Part shown: piece by piece, positions 1 through 12,841 of the stretch
Layout of the letters: each line of letters begins with the position of its first letter
Position numbering within the stretch: the first letter of the stretch is position 1
Assembly (NCBI GenBank): GCA_024635475.1
Contig: JAGXIW010000004.1
Span: forward strand, 1 to 64,000
DNA length: 64,000 nt
Reading direction: 5' to 3'
Source of the DNA: a bacterium
GTDB taxonomy: Bacteria > Patescibacteriota > Gracilibacteria > BD1-5 > UBA6164
Notes under the pieces: model-generated
What the model was told of the DNA's origin: nothing
Database searches by the model: none
What the model saw: the letters and a program-made list of their open reading frames with translations, nothing else
Translations under genes and position numbers: made by a program

Positions 1-1
1 A

Positions 2-2614
2 AATAGAAGGGCATATAAATATCAAGTTATAGCTTATGATAATGCAGGTAATTCTAAAACAATAGTATGAACGAATATAATAAAAATGGAAAATGAAAAT
101 CCAACTGTATGATCTCTCACTTATTTTAATTGATGGACAAATATAACAAGTCAAACAGTAAATTTTACTATAAATGACACAGGATGATCAAAACTCAAAA
201 AATATACATTACAAAGAGCCATCTCAATAAATAATCCTACTTTTATTTTATGGTGAACATGGTGAGATGTAAAGACAGTGGATAATATTAATGCTAATAC
301 AAAAACTGATTCTTGGACATATATTGGTGAAAATAATAAAGCTTATAAATTTAGGATTATTATAGAGGATTATGCTACAAATACATATACAGGTGTATCA
401 ACAAATATAACAAAAATAGATACTGTTGATCCAACAGCAGCTGATATTATAAATGTAATTCCATCAGATTGATCAAATATGTTAGCTATTAATTCAAAGA
501 ATTTTAGTTTTACAGTATGAATAAATTGATGATCTCCAATTACATATGTAGGTTCGTTTTTTGAAAATTATTTATCATTTACAGATGCTTTTAATCCTAT
601 ACAGGAAGTAACTACATGAACATGGTCTTTTCCAGAAAATATACAAAATGTGGATAATCAAAGAGTCCCTTTAGTATGAAATAGGCAATATTGGTTAAGA
701 GTTTCAAGAATTTGCGATGAAGCTACAAATTGTACATGAACAGCAGTTTCAACAAATAGTATAAAAACAATTAATTATAATGTTTATGCAAATTCAGTAC
801 TGCCTGGATGAACTAAGGCAGTAACTACAAATAATTTAATCAATCTCACAAATATAGCAGATTGAACTCCTAAAGATCTTACAATAACACTTATAGATGT
901 TTATTGAAATGATATAGTTCCAGCTACTTGAATAAGTAGAACTATAGACTTTAATTGGAATGTAAATAATACTATGTTTTTAAATCAACATACTAGAAGT
1001 CCGGGTAATTCGGTATTTGTTGATAGAACAACAAGTGTATGAAATTATTCAAATAGACTTAATTCACCAACAAGTTTTACTGGTGAAACATCTACGACTT
1101 GACTATATAATTATTGATTTAAAGTATATACTCCTACATCTAATCAAAATAATTGACCAATGTCAGACACAAATGCACGATTTAATATAAATAGTATAAA
1201 TTATGATGTAAATTGAAGTATATGAGCTATATCATTACAACCTATTTTAGGATCAAATATAACATCTAAATTTTCTCCATTATATTATACTGCTATTTCT
1301 TGAAATATAGAGAATAATTGATTAATAGAATGAACAGTACAAACTAGTAACATACAAGTAACAAAAGACTCATCAATCATATCACCAAGTAATAGGTTAT
1401 TATATATAGAGTTTGGTTCTTGAAATACAAATTTAGCAAATCCAAAACTTTATATGGAGTATTGAACGACTCCAGCTGTTGTGAATTTTTCAATAGGAGA
1501 ATGAAGTACTAGTAATACATCTTTTATAACTTGATTTAGTGAATCGCCAACGACTTACCCAATTTATACAAAATTGTTACTTGAGTCATGATCTACTTTA
1601 AATGATATACAAAGTAGTTATTTTTCTACACATATTTGATATAATCTTGATGGAAAAAATATAGTATATAACAGTGATGTTTATTGAAAAAATAGTTATT
1701 GGTGAACTGTATGAACTGGATGAACTTATGAATCAGCAGTTAAAATCGTATGAAAAACTTATTCAAAAGATTCTTATGAGATATTGACATGACAATTTTG
1801 AGATGAAGTAAATTTACTTAATTGAAGTATAACGAAGTCTAGTCTAAAAACAGATGTAAGAAAAAATGCTTATAGTATGATAAAAAATGTATCAATAAGC
1901 AATTGAACTAAAATTATAAGTAATAGTAATTTTATTAATAATACTGCTGCTTGAGTAAAATTATTAAGCTGAAGTATGATATATTTTGGTTGACTAAATT
2001 GAGCTAATGTAACATTAAATTGAAATACTTTTGATTGAAATAAAACTATTTTAGTAGAGTGATGAAATCTATATATTACATGAGACATAAATGTAACTTG
2101 AAATAAAAGTTTGCTTTCAATAGTAGTATTAAAAGATAGTAGTTGAAATGGTTGAAATATATATATAAGGCCAAATGTTTCTTATATAGAAGCAGTTATG
2201 TATACAGATAAATCACTTATAAGTGCTCAAGACTTAGATTTAAGTTGATATATAGAAACTAATGAAGAATATGATTGAAATACTAATTTTTCAATACTAA
2301 GACATCAATTATATATACTTGGTTCTGTATTTAGTGAAAATACATTAGGTTGATCAAGAGCAAATCCAAGAAAATGTCCATATTATGAAACTAGTTGTCC
2401 AGATCAGGAAACTGCTCAAAAATATGATTTAGATTATCTAAGAAGATATTATTTACAGGATACTAATAGTGATTGAATAGGAGATACTCCAGCTTGATGA
2501 TGATCATCAAGTTTTCCATATATAACTTCAACTTCACCAAATTATAAATATCCTTTAGTTATAGAGTATAATCCACTTATACAAACAGATCCTTCTATAC
2601 TTTTTAAGAAATAA
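2..2614 (+). CDS. Large Ig-like/beta-rich surface protein, C-terminal part
   Basis: The frame is open from the window edge to UAA at 2612-2614 (870 codons) with dozens of UGA=Gly codons, so the N-terminus lies upstream. The first ~300 residues read like bacterial Ig-like repeats, with YDNAGN-type ends and spaced Thr/Asn/Gly beta-strand patterns. The middle is Ser/Gly/Asn-rich and looks like a beta-helix or beta-sandwich (e.g. GGNLYITGDINVTGNK). The C-terminus contains DTNSDGIGDTP, which resembles a calcium-binding thrombospondin type 3 loop, then a Pro/Tyr-rich tail. No membrane anchor is visible in the part seen. Probably exported and displayed on the cell surface, perhaps in host contact; that role is inference. 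A strong hairpin follows the stop. Confidence 0.85.
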
Positions 2615-2659
2615 AACAAGAAAAAATGAAAGCAATTTGCTTTCATTTTTTCTTGTTTT
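2613..2659. terminator. Bidirectional intrinsic terminator
   Basis: A perfect ~22-bp inverted repeat (arms AAAACAAGAAAAAATGAAAG and its complement, loop ATT) has A-runs on one side and T-runs on the other. It serves both the surface gene on the + strand and rpoD on the - strand; its two ends overlap both stop codons. Confidence 0.9.
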
Positions 2660-4076
2660 AGAAAAATTTTATCTTATCTGCATTTGGATGTTCTTTTAAT
2701 TTTTCCAAAGTTTTACTTTCTATTTGTCTTATTCTTTCTCTTGTAACTCAAAATTCTTTTCCTACTTCTTCTAGTGTATGTACATCTCATCAATCTAGAC
2801 CAAATCTCATTATTATTATTTTCCTTTCTCTTTGAGTCAAAAAATCAAGCATCTCATATAAATTTTCTTTTAATAGTTTCATATTTGTTTGTTCATCAGG
2901 AGATGGATTTTTGTCGTCTTCTATAAAATCTCATAGTGAAGTATCTTCTTCTGATCAAACAGGAGCATCTATACTTAGTATATCTTGGCTTATTCTCATT
3001 ATTTGTCTTACTTTTCTTATATCCATATCAAGCTCTGTAGCTAGTTCTTCCATAAGTGGTTCACGAGTAAGTTCTTGAGTTAGTCTTCTAAATGTATGTG
3101 TAAATTTATTTATAGTTTCTATCATATGTACAGGAACTCTTATAGTTCTTGCTTGGTCTGCTATCGATCTAGTTACTCATTGTCTAATCCACCAAGTAGC
3201 ATAAGTAGAAAATTTAAATCATTTATCTGGGTCAAATTTGTCTACAGCTCTAAAAAGTCATACATTTCATTCTTGTATCAAATCAAGAAGTCAAAGTCAT
3301 CTTCACATATATTTTTTTGCTATAGAAACTACAAGTCTTAAATTGGCTGCGGCTAATCTCTTTCTTGCTTCCTGATCTCAAGCTATAACTCTTTTCCCAA
3401 GCTCTACTTCTTCTTCTTGTGTTAATAGAGGAACTCTTCATATTTCATTAAGATACATTCTTATAGAGTCATCGCTTATTTCAGATAATGAAATTGTAGA
3501 CTTATCAAGCTTTGGTGGTTTATCTAAATCAAAAAGATTTTCTTTATCTAGATTATCAACTATATCTATTTTTAATTGTAAAAATCTAGTATATATATCG
3601 TCCAATAAATCTATATCATCTTCAGCATGGGGAATAGCTACCATTATCTCATCTTGAGTAATTTTACCTTCAAGTTTTCATTTTTTCATAAGTTCTTGAA
3701 TTTCAAGTGGCATTCATTCAAGCATCTTAGGATCAACTTCTACATCTATAAATTTTTGTAATCATTTTCATACTCTTCTCTTATCGTCTTCTCTATCCAT
3801 AGGTATTTTTTTACCACCTTTTTCTTTTTTCTTAGTCAATAATAATTCTAAATCTTCACTATCATCTAAAAAATCATCTTCTATAAAAACATCATTTCCT
3901 CATCCATAACTTGATTCATTATCTGATTCATCATTTGAGTCATCATCTGATTCATTATTATCTATATTAATAGATTCATCAAAATCATTATTTTTGTCTA
4001 AATCTAAAGAATCTAAATCAATTTCTTCAATTTGGTTTCAATTATAACTTTTTTTATCTTTATTTACTTTAGTCAT
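2658..4076 (-). CDS. rpoD: Primary RNA polymerase sigma factor (sigma-70/RpoD)
   Basis: 472 codons under UGA=Gly. The acidic Asp/Glu/Ser-rich N-terminus (about residues 1-110) is followed by region 1.2 (IRMYLNEIG), region 2 with the core-binding and -10 recognition helices ([11 protein letters not shown]), region 3 ([14 protein letters not shown]) and a region 4 helix-turn-helix ending in [18 protein letters not shown]. This is the full domain set of a primary, not alternative, sigma factor. It directs RNA polymerase to housekeeping promoters and is probably the factor reading the TTTGC/TATAAT promoters seen in this window. The start ATG lies in an AT-rich context with no ribosome-binding site. 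It converges on the surface-protein gene through a shared terminator. Confidence 0.97.
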
Positions 4077-4276
4077 TTTAAGTTATTAGAAATTAAATAA
4101 TCTAAAAAAACAATTTAATAATTTTATGACTTGAATTATACATTGATTATTAGTTGTTATCTTTAATTTATTCTAAAAATTCAAAAATAAATTTACATTT
4201 ACTAATGAATTATTTAGGGGTATTATATAAAAAAAATATAATTATTCAAATTTATTAAAAATTTATATAAAAAAAT

Positions 4277-4304
4277 TTGCATTATCTAAAATATTTTATA
4301 TAAT
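4277..4304 (+). promoter_or_regulatory. Putative promoter of tRNA-Asp/tRNA-Ala
   Basis: TTGCAT at 4277-4282 and TATAAT at 4299-4304 are separated by 16 bases, about 30 bases upstream of the mature tRNA-Asp 5' end. It matches the TTTGC(A/T) box found in front of several other genes here. Confidence 0.6.
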
Positions 4305-4336
4305 TCGTTTCACTTGATTTTGTATCAGTATTTTTT

Positions 4337-4414
4337 GGGGGTGTAGCTCAGCTGGTTTAGAGCGCAGCACTGTCACTGCTGAGGTCGCGGGTTCGAACCC
4401 CGTCACTCCCGCCA
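4337..4414 (+). tRNA. tRNA-Asp (GTC)
   Basis: Complete cloverleaf: acceptor arms GGGGGTG/CACTCCC, anticodon stem CAGCA/TGCTG around loop CTGTCAC (anticodon GTC), T-arm GGGTTCGAACCC, discriminator G and encoded CCA. Confidence 0.97.
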
Positions 4415-4497
4415 TAAAAATTAAAACAAAATACAAAATGTAAAATATAGAAAATTAGATTTTTTTTATTTTACATTTTCTATTTTATGTTAAGTTT

Positions 4498-4574
4498 GGG
4501 GTCTTAGCTCAGTTGGCTAGAGCATCTGCCTTGCACGCAGAGGGTCAAGGGTTCGACTCCCTTAGACTCCACCA
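4498..4574 (+). tRNA. tRNA-Ala (TGC)
   Basis: Complete cloverleaf with acceptor arms GGGGTCT/AGACTCC, anticodon loop CTTGCAC (anticodon TGC), T-loop GGTTCGACTCC and encoded CCA. The 83 bases separating it from tRNA-Asp hold an AT-rich inverted repeat (AAAATGTAAAATA and its complement), a possible processing or termination hairpin. Confidence 0.97.
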
Positions 4575-4660
4575 ATAAAAATAAAAAAAAGATAAAAACT
4601 GAATGATTATTAATATTTATATAATAATTATTCAATATTAATTGTTAATTATTTATAAGT

Positions 4661-4873
4661 ATGTGATTAAGTAGTAAAAGACCACACAGATTGAATTATG
4701 CTGTTAATAAAATTGCTGTTAAAAGTGGATGTAAAGTTTCTAATTCTATAAAGGCTTATAAGAAGATTCTTTCTAGAATAGAATTCGAATGAAAAACTAA
4801 ATGGTTAGAAAATGCTTTGAAATTTGTTCAAGTAAAATTAAAAAAATACTGAATAAATACAAACAAAATCTAA
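4661..4873 (+). CDS. Small basic protein of unknown family (70 aa)
   Basis: An ATG at 4661 opens 70 codons to UAA, with Gly-UGA at three places. The product is strongly basic (many Lys/Arg), helical in composition, and begins MGLSSKRPHRLNYAVNKIAV. Size, charge and position between tRNAs and tuf suggest a ribosome-associated protein, but it does not match bS20 (present separately), bS21, bL28 or another ribosomal protein I can name. It is followed 96 bases later by an even smaller basic gene. Expression is assumed from the UGA pattern and translational neighbourhood; no function is assigned. Confidence 0.6.
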
Positions 4874-4969
4874 AATGATTAGTGGATAATGGATAATTAA
4901 TAACTATTTTTTAGTAAAATTATTTTTTAGTTGTTCATTGATAATTATTAATTATTAATTATTAAATTT

Positions 4970-5056
4970 ATGCCAAGATTGACATGATATGCACATAAAA
5001 AACTTAGAAGAGTTTTAAAAAATATTGAAAAAAGAATGAAGAAAAAATTTAATTAA
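4970..5056 (+). CDS. Tiny basic protein (28 aa)
   Basis: The open frame encodes MPRLTGYAHKKLRRVLKN followed by IEKRMKKKFN; 13 of 28 residues are Lys or Arg, and one Gly is UGA. The start lies in the (A/T)-rich TTTATG context used elsewhere. Very small, highly cationic and directly upstream of tuf, it resembles short ribosomal proteins of the bTHX or bL36 size class in character only; the sequence matches neither. It could also be a chance ORF, but the absence of acidic runs, the local start context and the gene-dense location argue for a real gene. Confidence 0.45.
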
Positions 5057-5130
5057 TTTTTGTTTTTTAATAAGTTTTTAATATAATTTAAACACTTTAT
5101 TAATTTTTATTTTATAATTTTACACATTAT

Positions 5131-6324
5131 ATGGCTTACGATAGAACTAAACCCCACCTAAATATAGGTACAATAGGACATGTAGATCACGGTAAGACTA
5201 CAACAACTGCTGCTATATCTGTTGTACTAAATGCAAAATTTGGTACTTGAACAGTTACAACTTTTGATAAAATAGATTCAGCTCCAGAAGAAAGAGCAAG
5301 AGGTATAACAATCAATACAGCTCATGTTGAGTATGAAACAGGTACAAGACATTATGCTCATGTTGATTGTCCATGACATGCTGATTATGTAAAAAACATG
5401 ATTACAGGTGCTGCTCAAATGGATGCTGGTATTCTTATAGTAGCTGCTACTGATGGACCTATGGCTCAAACTAGAGAACATATTCTATTATCTAGACAAG
5501 TATGAGTTCCATACATAGTTGTTTACTTAAACAAATGTGATATGGTTGATGATGCTGAGATGTTGGAATTAGTTGAGATGGAAATCAGAGATCTATTAAA
5601 TAAATATGATTTCCCATGAGATACTACTCCAATAATTAGAGGTTCTTGATTAGTTGCTTTACAAAATCCAACTGATTTAGAAAAAGAATATGGTGCAAAA
5701 ACAATTTTAGAATTATTTGAAGCTATTGAAAAATGGGTACCAATTCCAGAAAGACCATTAGATAAAACTTTTTTAATGCCTATCGAAGATGTATTTTCTA
5801 TCAAAGGTAGAGGTACTGTAGTTACTGGTAAAATTGAACAATGAATAGTTAAAGTATGAGAAGATGTAGAAATAGTTGGTATCAGAGATACAAGAAAAAC
5901 TACTGTTACTTGAGTAGAAATGTTCCATAAATTATTGGATCAAGGACAAGCTTGAGATAATGCTTGATTACTTCTAAGAGGTATTGAAAGAGAAGATGTT
6001 GAAAGAGGACAAGTTCTTGCTAAACCAGGATCAATTAAACCTCATACTCAATTTGAATCTGAAGTTTATGTACTTACTAAAGATGAATGAGGAAGACACA
6101 CTCCTTTCTTTAAATGATACAAACCACAATTCTATTTTAGAACTACTGATGTTACAGGTGATATTGAATTACCTGCTTGAGTAGAAATGGTTATGCCTTG
6201 AGATAATGTAAAAATGATTGTTACTCTACAATCTCCAATAGCTATGACTGAATGATTAAGATTCGCTATAAGAGAAGGTGGTAGAACTGTTGGTTCTTGA
6301 GTTGTTGCTAAAATCATAAAATAA
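5131..6324 (+). CDS. tuf: Elongation factor Tu
   Basis: 397 aa, the usual EF-Tu length. It delivers aminoacyl-tRNA to the ribosome with GTP hydrolysis. The P-loop GHVDHGKT is at residues 16-23, then switch I ([12 protein letters not shown]), DCPGHADY (switch II) and NKCD for guanine recognition, followed by beta-barrel domains 2 and 3 ending in GGRTVGSGVV. The Gly of DCPGH is UGA (5374-5376), one of the cleanest proofs that UGA means glycine here. It is followed 95 bases later by rpsJ, the familiar tuf-rpsJ order. Confidence 0.99.
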
Positions 6325-6419
6325 TTAATATGAATTAAAATCAAGTCTTTCTTTCTAATAAAGATTGAGAGACTTGAAAATTAGTTTGTATTTAACATTT
6401 AATTTTAATTATATTTAAA

Positions 6420-6737
6420 ATGAGTAAAAAAGTATCTCAAAAAATAAGAATTAGTATAAAGTCTTTTGATCACAAGATATTAGATGAAGCTGTGAAAAAA
6501 ATAGTTATAATAGCTAAAGATTCTTGAGCTATTGTTATTTGACCTATTCCTTTGCCTACAAAAATTGAAAAAATAACTGTAAATAGATCAACTTTTGTAA
6601 ACAAAGATTCAAGGGAACAATTTGAAATAAGAAGACACAAGAGAATTATAGATATCCAAGAACCTACACCTAAGACTTTAGAAATGTTACAAAATCTAAG
6701 TATTCCAAGTTGAGTTGGTATTGAGATAAAAGCATAA
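6420..6737 (+). CDS. rpsJ: 30S ribosomal protein uS10
   Basis: 105 aa. The sequence follows the S10 pattern: [12 protein letters not shown] at the start, a central [14 protein letters not shown] strand-loop, and [20 protein letters not shown] near the end. uS10 sits in the 30S head and is the docking partner of NusB in antitermination. Immediately after tuf, as in many bacteria, but here detached from the large ribosomal protein operon, since bL28 follows rather than uL3. Confidence 0.97.
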
Positions 6738-6820
6738 TAAATAATAGAAAATACCTTTATTACAAATGAAAAAGAATAAAGTATTTTAATTTCCCATTTT
6801 ATATTTTATATTAAAATTAT

Positions 6821-7018
6821 ATGTCTAGAGTTTGTGAAATAACTTGAAAAAAAACAAGTGTTTGAAATAAAAGAAGTCATTCGATGAGAGCTACAAAAAG
6901 GAAGTTTTATCCAAATCTTTTTTATAAAAATATAAAAGATCCTGCTAGTTGAATAGTTTATAGGATAAGAGTTTCTGCTGCTTGAATTAGAACTTTGAAA
7001 AAGAAGTGAATAATTTAA
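6821..7018 (+). CDS. rpmB: 50S ribosomal protein bL28
   Basis: 65 aa. It begins MSRVCEITGKKTSVGNKRSH, the bL28 signature, and ends with the conserved VSAAGIRTLKKKG segment. Only the first zinc-type Cys of some L28 proteins is kept, so this is the zinc-free form. It lies in a string of translation genes on the same strand between rpsJ and tRNA-Leu; the 83-base gap to rpsJ carries no obvious terminator, so co-transcription is likely. Confidence 0.95.
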
Positions 7019-7087
7019 TATAAAAGTCTAAAGATTAAAGTTTTTAGTAAATTATTTTTTACATTTTCTATAATCTTTAGTCTATTT

Positions 7088-7174
7088 GCCCGGGTGGTGG
7101 AATTGGTAGACACGCAGGACTTAAAATCCTGTTCTTTCGTTAGAGTGCGGGTTCGATTCCCGCCCCGGGCACCA
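7088..7174 (+). tRNA. tRNA-Leu (TAA)
   Basis: An 87-base class II tRNA with a long variable arm: acceptor GCCCGGG/CCCGGGC, anticodon loop CTTAAAA (anticodon TAA), T-loop GGTTCGATTCC and encoded CCA. Confidence 0.97.
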
Positions 7175-7274
7175 TTTTACAATAAAAAATGAACAATTAA
7201 TAATGAATAATTAAGGTTATTTAAAAATCATAATTGTTAATTATTAATTGTTAATTATTAATTAATTTTAATTT

Positions 7275-7514
7275 ATGTTAAAAATAAGATTATCTAGAGC
7301 TTGAAAAAGAAATACTCCTTTTTATAAGGTTGTTTTAACTGAACATACTAAGTCAGCTAAAAATTGATATAAGGAAATTCTATGATTTTATGATCCTATG
7401 ACTAAAGAGTTTAAACTTAAAGATTTAGAAAAAATTAAAAAGTATATTTCCACTTGAACTCAGTTTTCACCTAAAGTTGAAAAACTTATAAAAGACAATA
7501 ATATAACATTATAA
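7275..7514 (+). CDS. rpsP: 30S ribosomal protein bS16
   Basis: 79 aa, starting MLKIRLSRAGKRNTPFYKVV, the conserved bS16 N-terminus, with the GFYDPMTK turn near residue 40. bS16 stabilises the 30S body during assembly. Followed after 26 bases by khpA, the common rpsP-khpA pairing in bacteria, which supports both assignments. Upstream is an (ATTAATTATTAATT)n-type spacer and no ribosome-binding site. Confidence 0.97.
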
Positions 7515-7540
7515 AAATTTTATTATTTATCTTTATTATA

Positions 7541-7777
7541 ATGAAAGAAGTAGAATTCTTACAGTTTTTATTGGAGAATATGGTTTCTAAACCAGAGGAT
7601 ATAAAAATAGAAAGAAAAGATGATGAATTAGGAATTTTACTTACTATATCAGTAAGTAAAGAAGATATGTGAATAATAATATGAAAATGAGGTAATAATA
7701 TAAATTCAATTAGATCAATAATGAGATTGGTTTGAATGAAATTAAATAAAAAAGTAAATATAAAAGTTTTAGATTAA
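7541..7777 (+). CDS. khpA: KH-domain RNA-binding protein KhpA
   Basis: 78 aa with one KH domain. The GXXG loop reads IIGKGGNNINSIR (residues ~47-59), in which two glycines are UGA, within the normal beta-alpha-alpha-beta order. KhpA binds RNA, usually with KhpB, and is often encoded next to rpsP as here. The length equals that of typical bacterial KhpA. Confidence 0.93.
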
Positions 7778-7797
7778 TTACTTTACCAAAAATAATT

Positions 7798-8232
7798 ATG
7801 CTAATCGATTCTATATATGCTGATCATGGGGTTTCTACATCGATTTTTTGAGGAAGTATTATGGATTTATGAGAGTTTTTACTTTTGGCTATATCTATTC
7901 TTATTTTATTTGCATCAGTAGCGACAGTATTATTTATATTACGGGGATGAATTTTAGTTATACTTTCTTGATGAAAAGATGATAAGATAAAACCAGCAAT
8001 AAATACTATAAGATATGCTTTTTTTTGACTTGTAGTTATGGTTGCAACAATTTTCTTATTTCCTATTATTGCTAGACTTTTAGGACTTGATGTACAGAAA
8101 TATGCTGAACCTAGGGCAATTTTTTCAAAAATAGAAGACATATGAAAAAAAATATTTTGAATAAGTAATACTAGTAATAACACAGACAACATTGATAATT
8201 TTGAAGAAGATGAATTTATAAATTCTTTATAA
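7798..8232 (+). CDS. Two-helix membrane protein, VirB2/pilin-like
   Basis: 144 aa with two hydrophobic helices (about residues 22-50 and 70-95) separated by a short Gly/Lys loop reading ILSGGKDDKIKPAINT, then an acidic Asn/Asp-rich tail. The helix-loop-helix with GGxDK in the loop resembles the TrbC/VirB2-type pilins and T4SS-associated membrane proteins common in CPR genomes. Substrate and complex are unknown. It could instead be a lone membrane protein: the secretion-like set at 19022-21022 is 11 kb away. A Rho-independent terminator follows. Confidence 0.8.
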
Positions 8233-8245
8233 CAATTTAAAATTT

Positions 8246-8270
8246 AGCCCTTAATTGGGCATTTTTTGTT
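8246..8270 (+). terminator. Intrinsic terminator
   Basis: AGCCCTTAATTGGGC hairpin followed by ATTTTTTG, directly before gyrB. Confidence 0.7.
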
Positions 8271-8356
8271 TCTATTTTAAAATTGCTTTTTAAATAAAAA
8301 TCTATAAAATTGGACAAATATTTAGAAACTTATAAATACCTATTAACCCATAAATT

Positions 8357-10261
<1,905 letters not shown>

Positions 10262-10443
10262 ATAGGTTATGAAGCTCACCCAGCTCCACTTTGAAGATTT
10301 CAAATAAGTAAAAAAAATCACTAAAAAACAAAAGCATATTTACAAAAACCAATTTTATTTTATAAAAATACATCAAATATTTGCATATAAAAAAATAATA
10401 TAGTAATATTTATTTATAATAATTATTATATAAATAAATATTT

Positions 10444-10620
10444 ATGTTTAAATTAAGAAAAAAATCTAATTATGATTTGTTACATTGGTCTTTGTTTCTA
10501 GCTTGTGCATTTACCCTTACCTTTAAAATACTTGAAATTACTTCTAATAAAAGTATGCAAATATTTGCTTATCAACCAGATTTAGCCCAATATTCACTTT
10601 TTGTAAGAATTTTCGGCTAA
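10444..10620 (+). CDS. Small single-pass membrane protein (58 aa)
   Basis: An ATG in TTTATG context opens 58 codons ending before a strong terminator. A basic N-terminus (MFKLRKKSN) precedes one hydrophobic helix of about 17 residues (WSLFLACAFTLTFKILEI), then a polar segment. It has no UGA, so the coding claim rests on its own promoter-like TTTGCA box at about 10382, its own terminator and the short size. Function unknown. Confidence 0.55.
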   Translation: MFKLRKKSNYDLLHWSLFLACAFTLTFKILEITSNKSMQIFAYQPDLAQYSLFVRIFG

Positions 10621-10642
10621 TTTATTAATTTCAATAATAAAT

Positions 10643-10672
10643 AAAAAAAGTGCTTTAAAAAGCACTTTTTTG
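10643..10672 (+). terminator. Intrinsic terminator
   Basis: AAAAAAAGTGCTTT-AAAA-AGCACTTTTTT inverted repeat 23 bases after the small membrane gene. Confidence 0.85.
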
Positions 10673-10683
10673 TTGTTAAAATA

Positions 10684-10710
10684 TTGCAAATAAAATTAAA
10701 ATGATATAAT
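10684..10710 (+). promoter_or_regulatory. Putative promoter of the SPFH gene
   Basis: TTGCAA (10684-10689) and TATAAT (10705-10710). The segment TTGCAAATAAAAT is repeated exactly upstream of smpB (17987) and of the acidic coiled-coil gene (26395). Confidence 0.5.
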
Positions 10711-10741
10711 AAATTTACTTTAATATTTAATTATAAAAATT

Positions 10742-11704
10742 ATGCTTTGAGTTGTAATTCCGATAATTTTAATTGTTTTACCTATAATATCTTTATTATT
10801 TCCAGGGGCTATTATTTTTGCTATAGTTGCTGATGTATTATTGATAATTTTATCAGTTAGAATAGTAAAACCAAATACTGTTAGAACGGTAGAGGTTTTT
10901 TGAAAATATAATCGTATATTAAGACCTGGGCTAAATTTTATTATTCCAGTTGTTGAAACAACAAAAGAACAAGTTTTATACAGAATAAATTTTCCTGTTG
11001 ATGTAGATTGAGTTACAAGCGACAATGTAACAGCATATATATGATTAAATGTAATATATTTTGTTGAAGATGATAAAAATGAAAGTGAAGAATGAGCTAT
11101 TTATAAATCAATTTATAAAATCTCTGATTCAAGAACAATGATTAAATCTATAATTGATCAAGAGCTAAGAGGTATGATTGTAACTTTTAATCATAAAGAA
11201 GTTTTTGGAAAAAGAGAAGAAATATGAAATGAAATAGAAGAAAAATTGAGAGTAAAATTATCAAGTTTTTGATTTACTTTAGATTCAATACAAGTTAGAG
11301 ATGTTAAACTTGAACAAACAGTTATGTCAGCTATGAATAAAGTAGTTGAATCTGAAAAATTAAAAGAAGCAGCAATGAATCAATGAGAAGCAGAAAAAAT
11401 TATGCAGGTAAAAAGAGCAGAAGCTGAGAAAGAAACAAAGATATTACTAGGGCAAGGTATGGCAGGTCAAAGAATGGAAATAGCAAGATGATTTAAAGAA
11501 TCTGTTGATTTGATAAAATCATCTGACTCTAAACTTGATTGAGAAAAAGTTCTTGCATTTTTGCTTGATTCGTCAAGAATTGAAACACTTTGAAATATTG
11601 GGGATAATCAAAATACAAAATTAATATACTTAAATGAAGATTTAGAATGAAGATGAGCTAAAGCAAGAGATAAGAAATTAATTGCAGGTAGTGATATAAT
11701 GTAA
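10742..11704 (+). CDS. SPFH/band 7 domain membrane protein
   Basis: 320 aa. Two hydrophobic stretches at residues ~3-38 anchor it, then comes a band-7/SPFH domain (IVKPNTVRTVEVFGKYNRIL and GLNFIIPVVETT, with SVQVRD-like DSIQVRDVKL later) and a charged helical tail with AMNKVVESEKLKEAAM that forms the coiled coil of stomatin-like proteins. Family members oligomerise into membrane microdomain scaffolds, sometimes with NfeD or HflKC-type proteases. No NfeD partner lies alongside; prepilin peptidase follows after only 18 bases, so they may share a transcript. Confidence 0.9.
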
Positions 11705-11722
11705 TATTTTTAAAAACCATTT

Positions 11723-12751
11723 ATGGAAGTTTCAACTTTTTTTTATATATTACTTTTTTTCTTTTGAACTTTTTTTGGAAGCTTTGCTTCTGTTATAATT
11801 CATAGATTAAAATCAAAAGAGTGATGAATTATGATGGGAAGAAGTAAATGTCCAAAATGTAAAACTACTTTGGGTATTATTGATTTAATACCCATATTTT
11901 CATATATACTTACTTTTTGAAAATGTAGGTATTGTAAAGAGAAAATAAGTATAATTTATCCAATTTTAGAAATTTCAACAGGAATTTTATTTTTTCTTGT
12001 CTGATTTAAATTAATTGACTTTAATTTGATTGTTTCGTTAAATTATTTAGAAATATTTAAATTAGTATATTTTTTATTTCTGGCATTCATTACTATAATT
12101 TTCACATTTTATGATATATTATTTTTAGAAATAAATGAATTAATTCTTTTTATTTGAATATTTATTTCTGCACTTATTATAATTATTCAAGCTTTAAATC
12201 CAGAGTTTCATGTAATTTCAACATTTAATACAAGTTATAAGTGAATTTGATTTAAAGATATGATTATAACTATTGGTATTTATATATTTGTTTTAAGTAG
12301 TCTTTATGTGATAATTTTAAAATGATTGAAAGAATTGTATGATGTTTTGATTCTTTCTTTTTGTATATTATTAGTTGTCGTATTAAAAAATTTTTTACTT
12401 ATAGATGTATATAATATTCCGGTAATTAGTTCGATACTTTGAGTTTTATTTATTTTTACTTTTTTGTTTTTACAAATAGTAGTAAGTAAATGAACTTGGA
12501 TGTGATGATGAGATTTAAGGATTGCTATACTGATGTGACTTATATTAGGACATACTTATAGTTTTTCTTGAGTTATGCTTGCATATATTTCTTGAAGTAT
12601 AATTTGAATTTTAATTATACTGATTCAAAAGATAAAAAAAGTCCAAAATATAAACACTGTTATACCATTTTGACCATTTTTATGAATATGATTATTTTTA
12701 ACTATTTTGTTCCAAAAAGATATAAATAATTTTATATTTTATTATTTATAA
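11723..12751 (+). CDS. pilD: Type IV prepilin peptidase
   Basis: 342 aa, polytopic. The N-terminus has the FFGTFFGSFASVIIHRL motif, then a four-cysteine cytoplasmic loop (CPKC ... CRYC, residues ~46-75), typical of PilD/GspO. The two catalytic aspartates fit FYDILF (about residue 129) and GMGGGDLR (about residue 263). The enzyme cleaves and N-methylates type IV prepilins or pseudopilins. Slightly longer than the usual 250-290 aa owing to extra hydrophobic segments between the catalytic motifs. No major pilin gene is adjacent. Confidence 0.93.
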
Positions 12752-12841
12752 AAGACAAAGAATAAAAGTAAATTAAATTTTTTTTACAAAACAGATAAAA
12801 ACAAGTATAATGTAATTAGTTTAATTTTAAAAACAAAAAAT

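Noticed and set aside
4661-4873. Identification of the 70-aa basic protein as bS21 or bS20
   Set aside because: The sequence lacks the bS21 core, and a clear bS20 is encoded at 28557-28868.
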